From: Desulfobacterales bacterium
Lineage (GTDB): Bacteria > Desulfobacterota > Desulfobacteria > Desulfobacterales > JAFDCJ01
DNA: 10,573 nucleotides
Direction of reading: 5' to 3'
Assembly (NCBI GenBank): GCA_029939875.1
Contig: JAOZSC010000029.1
Coordinates: 2,601-13,173, forward strand
The translations under genes were made by a program, and so were the position numbers. How positions within the stretch are numbered: the first letter of the stretch is position 1; every line of letters begins with the position of its first letter. Positions 6,721 through 10,573 of this stretch are shown here, one piece after another. The notes below the pieces were generated by a model, which saw nothing but the letters and a program-made list of their open reading frames with translations, was not told the origin of the DNA and ran no database searches.

Positions 6721-8601
6721 CTACACGAGATCCAGACGCGCTGTAAATTTCAACACCGGTTTGTCTTCAAAATTAACATAGGACTTTTTGTTGATCTTTG
6801 GTTGCTTGAACAGGGGCGAACTTTTCAAATCCATCAAGTAGGCGGCCAGGGCGGACTCCAGGGTCAGGCGGTTGCCCTGCACGATGCCTTCGATTACCAG
6901 AGATTTTTTGACCTCGCTTTTTTTCTTGCCGGGTTGTCTGGCCAGCCGGGCCGACAGGTTGAGCAGGCGGATATTGGTCGGTGTCAGATCCGCAAGTTCA
7001 CTGATGACAGCCAGCCCGAGATATTTTTCCCCAATTTGCGAAATCATGCGGTTGTTGGCCTTGACTTCCGAGACCAGTTTCAGGATCAAATTTTTGTCGA
7101 CCCGCAGGGTAAAAGCATTGAGCTGCTGCTGCAGGCGAGTCACCTGGTATTCTTTATCCGAGTTGGTGCGCTCCTGCCAGAAGGAAAGCCCAACGCAGAG
7201 TGCCATTATCAGCAAAAACCCGCCGAAAGTGGTGCGGTTAATGCGCTGGCTGCCGGCCGCTTTTTGCTTGTCTTTGTAAGTAAATAAAAAATTGGGCGTC
7301 AGCGTATTGTTCGACAGGGCCATGCCCATTGCCGGTGCATAGGAGCTTTGTTCCGAAATGTTTTCGGGGCTCGGTAACAGTGATACGAAATTGGTGCTTT
7401 CGACAAATGGGTTGACGGCTTCTGTAGGAATTCCCAGCTCTTCGCCAATGTACTCCACGATGTGGCGATGCAAATTGACGCCGCTGGAAATATAAATTTT
7501 ACCTACCCGGGCGTTGTCAAAGTTTAAGGCAAAATGTCTCAGGGTTCGCTCTACCTGGCGCACCAGCCGTTCCACGGCCGGAGAGATCATTTTAAAGATC
7601 TTGTCTTCTTTAAGAAGCCGCTGCCGTTCGTCCATGGGTTGTGCCGGGGTGTCGTGAATCACTCCGAAAAAGAGCCGGTGAGCTTGATCAAGTTCGTATT
7701 TGAGCTTTTTTTTAATCGATCGGATTCGGGCCGTGTCCTTGGAAGGAGATTTCGCAATGGAAAGCTCGAACAGGTTGTCCTCGATCTCAGCGCGCAGTGC
7801 TTCGATCATGGTTGTAACCCCGGCCTTGATGCCGCGTGACAGCATCAGGTTACCTTCAGAAAAAATATCGATTCGCGACCAGTCCCGCCCGATGTAAAGA
7901 CTGGAGACGTGAGGCTCACCGGTTTCAATGCGCCCGGATCTCAACAGGCTTTGAAACGAAAACGGTACGATGGAAATGCCGGTCAGGGGGCAGCCGGATT
8001 TACTGAAAAGATCTTTAAGGTTTTTTATTTCTGCCTGGGGGGCCGTGTAGGCCATCACGTCGATTTTCGGTTTGCCGTCTTCTTCGGTTTCGCCCAGCAA
8101 CTCGAAGTCAAAGAGTTTTTCCTCATCGTTAAATGGCGAGATGCGCTGATAAGTCCAGTAAACGGAATTGGCGATTTGCTTCTGGTTGACCTTGGGGATC
8201 CGGATCTGGCGGGTTTCCACCCGTGCCGACGGGATGGTGCACCACAGTTCCAGGTTTTTTGAATGGTCGCAAAAACGGGCCAGGTGCTGTCTTAAAAACT
8301 GGGGAAACCGGTCATTGTCCTTGGAAATTTCAGGGTCAAAGGGTATCCGGGTATAATCGAGCAGTTCAAATTTATGATCGGAGATGCGGGTGATTTTAAC
8401 CAGTTTCAGGTCATCGTGACCCAGGTCGACTCCCATCGATATCGCTTTTTTAAAGGATACAGGATTGTTGAACATGTTTTTGAAACGCTGGCCAAATGAT
8501 TTGCGACTGGTCACCGAAGGGGCGGAATATTCCGGATTGCTGTCATCGCGGATCAGGTCAAGCAGCCGCTCGGTCGATGATAGCGCATCACGTTTTGCCA
8601 A
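6721..8601 (-). CDS. pilM: Fused PilM-PilN-like protein (actin-like domain plus membrane-anchored assembly domain), MshI-like
   Basis: I place the start at the TTG at 8599-8601 because GGAG lies 7 bases upstream; the longest open frame adds six residues from another TTG with no such site. The 626-residue product has a charged N-terminal extension (about 1-51), then a PilM-like actin fold (about 52-430). That fold begins with the nucleotide-binding GVDLG loop at 57-61 and ends with NPF (397-399) and a typical 'APAMGMALS' helix (422-430). A linker leads to one membrane helix at about 459-475, a coiled coil at about 476-524, and a PilN-like periplasmic domain to the end. PilM and PilN are separate proteins in most T4P systems, where the PilN N-terminal NLLP segment docks on PilM. 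In the fusion, the PNFLF stretch near 436-440 sits where that segment would be. It is the first cluster gene, directly downstream of a sigma-70 promoter. Confidence 0.85.
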   Translation of the reverse strand: MAKRDALSSTERLLDLIRDDSNPEYSAPSVTSRKSFGQRFKNMFNNPVSFKKAISMGVDLGHDDLKLVKITRISDHKFELLDYTRIPFDPEISKDNDRFPQFLRQHLARFCDHSKNLELWCTIPSARVETRQIRIPKVNQKQIANSVYWTYQRISPFNDEEKLFDFELLGETEEDGKPKIDVMAYTAPQAEIKNLKDLFSKSGCPLTGISIVPFSFQSLLRSGRIETGEPHVSSLYIGRDWSRIDIFSEGNLMLSRGIKAGVTTMIEALRAEIEDNLFELSIAKSPSKDTARIRSIKKKLKYELDQAHRLFFGVIHDTPAQPMDERQRLLKEDKIFKMISPAVERLVRQVERTLRHFALNFDNARVGKIYISSGVNLHRHIVEYIGEELGIPTEAVNPFVESTNFVSLLPSPENISEQSSYAPAMGMALSNNTLTPNFLFTYKDKQKAAGSQRINRTTFGGFLLIMALCVGLSFWQERTNSDKEYQVTRLQQQLNAFTLRVDKNLILKLVSEVKANNRMISQIGEKYLGLAVISELADLTPTNIRLLNLSARLARQPGKKKSEVKKSLVIEGIVQGNRLTLESALAAYLMDLKSSPLFKQPKINKKSYVNFEDKPVLKFTARLDLV

Positions 8602-8608
8602 AATTTTT

Positions 8609-8612
8609 CTCC
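8609..8612 (-). promoter_or_regulatory. Ribosome-binding site deciding the pilM/N start
   Basis: GGAG on the minus strand is separated by 7 bases (AAAAATT) from a TTG codon at 8599-8601. The alternative TTG at 8617-8619 lies upstream of this site and lacks one of its own, so the shorter start is preferred. Confidence 0.6.
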
Positions 8613-8677
8613 ACTGCAATCGAAGTGTCTAGAATGGATAGTCCTCAAAATTTGTCGAATGACATGTAACTATATCA

Positions 8678-8706
8678 ATTATTTTATAAAACGTCTGAAA
8701 TGTCAA
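8678..8706 (-). promoter_or_regulatory. Sigma-70 promoter for the pilus cluster
   Basis: On the minus strand a perfect -35 TTGACA (8701-8706) is followed by a 17-bp spacer and the -10 AATAAT (8678-8683, five of six consensus bases). Transcription would start near 8671, leaving a leader of about 70 bases before the pilM/N start. This is the best promoter seen for the cluster. Confidence 0.7.
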
Positions 8707-8753
8707 GTAATATCGCCCGGTAAACACGGATCTGGCAATTTAATATGTGAACC

Positions 8754-8773
8754 ACGGAATTTCGAACTTCGGT
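8754..8773. promoter_or_regulatory. Imperfect 20-bp palindrome, candidate operator
   Basis: The sequence centred on TTCGAA pairs at 8 of 10 positions of a dyad. It lies about 48 bp upstream of the -35 box of the pilus-cluster promoter, a position suited to an activator. Which protein binds it is unknown, and dyads of this quality also occur by chance. Confidence 0.3.
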
Positions 8774-8871
8774 AAAAGATTACTGGAGAAGCCTGAAAAA
8801 TATTTCCAAAAGGGGGCCGAATTTTGTGAGAGGATCGAAATGCCTAAATGGTGGATCATGGCGAAATAGTT

Positions 8872-8931
8872 TATCCATACAGCCCAATCTTTTAACTTTT
8901 GGCGGGCTCCAAAATTGTCGATTTATGGATA
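8872..8931. repeat. Inverted repeats upstream of the sigma-54 activator gene
   Basis: An outer inverted pair TATCCATA (8872-8879) and TATGGATA (8924-8931) encloses an inner perfect pair TTTTGG (8897-8902) and CCAAAA (8909-8914) separated by 6 bases. The block ends 26 bp before the -35 box of the regulator promoter, so it could be an operator, or a hairpin if transcribed. Confidence 0.35.
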
Positions 8932-8957
8932 GACACTAGGCTAAAATCAGTTTTGGG

Positions 8958-8986
8958 TTGTCAAATAGAATTTTTATTGCTAAAAT
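8958..8986 (+). promoter_or_regulatory. Sigma-70 promoter for the sigma-54 activator gene
   Basis: TTGTCA (8958-8963, five of six) is followed by a 17-bp spacer and TAAAAT (8981-8986, five of six). Transcription would start near 8993, giving a leader of about 44 bases to the ATG at 9037. Together with the minus-strand promoter at 8678-8706 this accounts for transcription in both directions from the gap. Confidence 0.6.
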
Positions 8987-9036
8987 TAGGAAATTAAGGT
9001 AACACTTTTTGAATCTTATACTGCGATGATGATCCC

Positions 9037-10068
9037 ATGGATTCAACATTAATTGGCGTCAGTAAAAACATCCAGCGAATCCAGGCGCTGATCGACCAGG
9101 TGGCAGACACCGGTCTGAACACCGTCGTTTACGGAGAGACGGGTGTCGGCAAGGAGCTGGTCGTTCAGAACCTGTATCGCAAATCGGACCGAGTCAACAA
9201 GCCATTTGTCAAGGTCAACTGTGCCGCGCTGCCGGACACCCTGCTGGAAAGTGAAATGTTCGGATATGAGCAGGGGGCTTTTACCGGTGCCGAGCACCGC
9301 AAACGCGGAAAGTTCGAACAGGCCAGCGGAGGGCTCCTATTTTTGGATGAAATCGGGGATATGTCCCTGCCGCTGCAGTCAAAACTGCTGCACGTGCTGC
9401 AGGGCGGGGATTTCACCCCCCTGGGTTCCGAAAAACTTGTCAAGATGGGGGCCTGGGTCATAACGGCCACCAACCATGACCTGGAAAAGGACATGCAGGC
9501 CGGCAATTTCAGAGAAGACCTTTATTACCGGTTGAGCACCATCAAGATATATGTCGCGCCGCTTCGCAGCCGTCCCGAGGACATCCCGCATCTCATCGAG
9601 CATTACGTCCGGCTGTATGTCAACCAGTTCAGCGGCAAGCAGCTGCTTACCCCGAGCCCGGAGGCTATTGATAAAATGACGGGCTACCACTGGCCTGGAA
9701 ATGTCCGGGAGCTGCAAAACGTTTTGAAACGCCTGATGATTCTCGCCGATGGCGAAGATACCCTCGATGAACTGATCGCGGTTTCCCGGCTTACAGACCT
9801 GGTCGGCGCTGAGCAGGGAGCGCCCCGGACGTCATCTGTTTCCTCCGATCTTCTGGATCTTAGCAAAATCGACCTGGGATCGTTGTCGCTGAAAAAAATC
9901 AAGAAAAAGGCCATGGACCGGGTGGAAAAAGAAGTGATTGCCTTCGTTCTGGACAAAACGGGTTGGAACCGCAGCAAAGCCACGAAAATCCTTAAAATCA
10001 GTTACAAGACGCTACTGTACAAAATCAAAGATCTCGGCATCGAACCCCCGCAGGAATCCGGACATTAG
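9037..10068 (+). CDS. Sigma-54-dependent transcriptional activator without a sensory domain
   Basis: This 343-residue protein is a bacterial enhancer-binding protein that uses ATP to open sigma-54 promoters. The AAA+ domain starts almost at the N-terminus. It has Walker A GETGVGKE at 33-40, the sigma-54-contacting loop GAFTGA at 80-85, Walker B LLFLDEIGD at 100-108, sensor I ATNHD near 144-148, the arginine-finger segment FREDLYYRL at 158-166, and sensor II WPGNVREL at 219-226. After a variable linker (about 255-285) comes a Fis-type helix-turn-helix at about 297-333. There is no receiver, GAF or PAS domain, so activity is not set by phosphorylation of the protein itself. A partner protein (as PspA controls PspF) or expression level are possible controls. 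It is divergent from the pilus cluster, and a sigma-54 promoter lies 208 bp past its stop. The ATG is the first possible start after an in-frame TGA; its ribosome-binding site is weak. The target genes are not known from sequence. Confidence 0.93.
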   Translation: MDSTLIGVSKNIQRIQALIDQVADTGLNTVVYGETGVGKELVVQNLYRKSDRVNKPFVKVNCAALPDTLLESEMFGYEQGAFTGAEHRKRGKFEQASGGLLFLDEIGDMSLPLQSKLLHVLQGGDFTPLGSEKLVKMGAWVITATNHDLEKDMQAGNFREDLYYRLSTIKIYVAPLRSRPEDIPHLIEHYVRLYVNQFSGKQLLTPSPEAIDKMTGYHWPGNVRELQNVLKRLMILADGEDTLDELIAVSRLTDLVGAEQGAPRTSSVSSDLLDLSKIDLGSLSLKKIKKKAMDRVEKEVIAFVLDKTGWNRSKATKILKISYKTLLYKIKDLGIEPPQESGH

Positions 10069-10090
10069 ACTTCGTGGTTATCTGCAAAGC

Positions 10091-10112
10091 GCCAGTGTGG
10101 CAATTATTTTTC
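10091..10112 (+). terminator. Weak terminator-like hairpin after the activator gene
   Basis: GCCA-GTG-TGGC (10091-10101) is followed by AATTATTTTTCT, about 23 bases past the stop codon. The stem is only 4 bp, so termination here is doubtful. Confidence 0.25.
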
Positions 10113-10171
10113 TATAAATGGGTATTTTATTTCACAATCCCATGGGGCGCTCACGGTCGGCACCGCTACGC

Positions 10172-10184
10172 TTCGGAGTCCGAA
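10172..10184. promoter_or_regulatory. Perfect palindrome TTCGGA-G-TCCGAA, candidate enhancer site
   Basis: A perfect 6-bp dyad with a one-base centre sits in a short GC-rich island (about 10143-10190) inside otherwise AT-rich DNA. It is about 125 bp upstream of the start predicted for the sigma-54 promoter at 10277-10292, a usual distance for an enhancer-binding-protein site. That the adjacent activator binds it is inference. It could instead be a hairpin from a repeat remnant. Confidence 0.35.
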
Positions 10185-10276
10185 CGGCGCTATCAAAACT
10201 TTCAAGATAATGATATTACAATAATTATTATATTTGCAGGTTGTGTTTTTTCAGGGTCAACGCCGGACAGTGGTTA

Positions 10277-10292
10277 TGGCATGAAAAGTGCT
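10277..10292 (+). promoter_or_regulatory. Sigma-54 (-24/-12) promoter
   Basis: TGGCATGAAAAGTGCT matches the sigma-54 consensus with the invariant GG (10278-10279) and GC (10290-10291) exactly 10 bases apart. It differs at two less critical places (T for C after TGGCA, G for T before TGC). Transcription would start near 10303 and run through the REP doublet toward the gene at 10496. An activator of the right class is encoded immediately upstream. Confidence 0.5.
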
Positions 10293-10337
10293 TTATAAAA
10301 TTATCTGGTTATCTGGACAGAACAAGTTGTATTGGTT

Positions 10338-10393
10338 GTGGGAGCGGCTTTCAGCCGCGAAATTAAATGATCACGGCTCAAAGCCGTTCCCAC
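10338..10393. repeat. REP doublet (two inverted 23-nt palindromic units)
   Basis: Two 23-base units (10338-10360 and, in reverse orientation, 10371-10393) are separated by 10 bases. Each begins with GTGGGA and folds into a 6-bp stem with a 3-base loop: GCGGCT/AGCCGC in the first and ACGGCT/AGCCGT in the second. The units match at 20 of 23 positions. Two of the three differences are the paired bases at positions 7 and 21 (G-C in one, A-T in the other), so the stem is preserved; the third is in the loop. This is the layout of REP elements moved by RAYT (HUH tyrosine) transposases; no such gene is in the window. As RNA, the whole doublet could also form one long hairpin. Confidence 0.75.
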
Positions 10394-10495
10394 TGGAATT
10401 TTTATGGTGACGTGGACTTTCCGGGTAAGCACCTAAAATTATTTGCAAATGCACCAACCGGCTATATTTTTCAACCCTTAGATTCTGTTCCCGCC

Positions 10496-10573
10496 ATGGA
10501 AAAGAACGAAAATGAAATTAAAAATATGCTGATTTCCATCGACAACGGCGGCCGACGCTCGGGAGGCGACCGC
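10496..10573 (+). CDS. N-terminus of an unidentified protein, cut by the window edge
   Basis: An ATG at 10496 opens a frame that is still open at the last base (26 codons). The product is hydrophilic with a short helix-like start (MEKNENEIKNMLISI) and then GGRRSGGDR. Arg-rich 'RRSG-DR' patches of this kind recur near the N-termini of small Desulfobacterota proteins, but 26 residues do not give a function. No good Shine-Dalgarno precedes the ATG. The same frame is open further upstream, with a GTG at 10412 and an ATG at 10367 inside the REP spacer, so the start is not certain. It lies about 190 bases downstream of the predicted sigma-54 start site. Confidence 0.5.
   Translation, partial: MEKNENEIKNMLISIDNGGRRSGGDR

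Larger units (their letters stand above)
10069..10495. other. Intergenic region without a convincing gene
   Basis: These 427 bases hold a weak hairpin, a GC-rich island with a palindrome, a sigma-54 promoter and a REP doublet, each listed separately. A 74-codon open frame beginning with GTG at 10074 has no ribosome-binding site, overlaps the palindrome and promoter, and encodes an atypical peptide, so I do not call it a gene. Confidence 0.6.

Noticed and set aside
10074..10298. 74-codon plus-strand open frame
   Set aside because: It has a GTG start with no ribosome-binding site, overlaps the palindrome and the sigma-54 promoter, and has an unnatural composition for either a soluble or membrane protein.
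10367..10495. Upstream in-frame extension of the last gene to ATG 10367 or GTG 10412
   Set aside because: The ATG lies inside the REP spacer and neither start has a clear ribosome-binding site. The ATG at 10496 is kept, with the start marked uncertain.

Overview
The window looks like chromosomal DNA from a Gram-negative bacterium, most likely a delta-proteobacterial (Desulfobacterota-type) sulfate-reducer relative. The evidence is indirect: a secretin lipoprotein and inner-membrane alignment proteins show a two-membrane envelope. A sensor-less sigma-54 activator, TTG starts, degenerate heptad repeats between genes and an 'RRSG-DR' N-terminus in the last partial gene fit that group. No rRNA or other taxonomic marker is present, so this is an inference.

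Positions 190-8601 hold one leftward (minus-strand) gene cluster for a type IV pilus / type II secretion-like machine. In transcription order it encodes a fused PilM-PilN-like protein (6721-8601), PilO-like (6186-6719), PilP/GspC-like (5564-6064), a lipoprotein secretin (4019-5551), an ExeA/MshM-like AAA ATPase with a periplasmic LysM-like tail (2139-3875) and a GspE/PilB/MshE-type assembly ATPase with a tandem MshEN c-di-GMP-binding motif (190-1893). The order I-J-K-L-M-(N absent)-E is that of MSHA pilus clusters, so I use msh or pil names by homology. The platform protein (MshG/PilC/GspF) and the pilins are not in the window and may lie beyond position 1. The secretin forms the outer-membrane pore, the PilM/N-O-P proteins connect it to the cytoplasmic ATPase, and the ExeA-like protein probably helps place the complex through peptidoglycan.

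The 435-bp region 8602-9036 separates this cluster from a rightward regulator. It holds a near-consensus sigma-70 promoter for each direction plus several inverted repeats. The regulator (9037-10068) is a sigma-54 activator with an intact GAFTGA loop and a Fis-type HTH but no sensory domain.

The region 10069-10495 has no convincing gene. It contains a 13-bp palindrome, a good -24/-12 sigma-54 promoter about 100 bp further on, and a REP doublet of two inverted 23-nt hairpin units whose stem differences are compensatory. A gene starting at 10496 runs off the right edge. The sigma-54 activator, palindrome and promoter together suggest a small local regulatory circuit, but this is untested.

Degenerate heptad repeats fill the gaps on both sides of mshE (1-155 and 1910-2111). 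I did not find CRISPR arrays, tRNAs, rRNAs, insertion sequences or defence genes. The least ordinary features are the domain fusions in the pilus cluster, the REP covariation, the heptad arrays and the predicted sigma-54 circuit.
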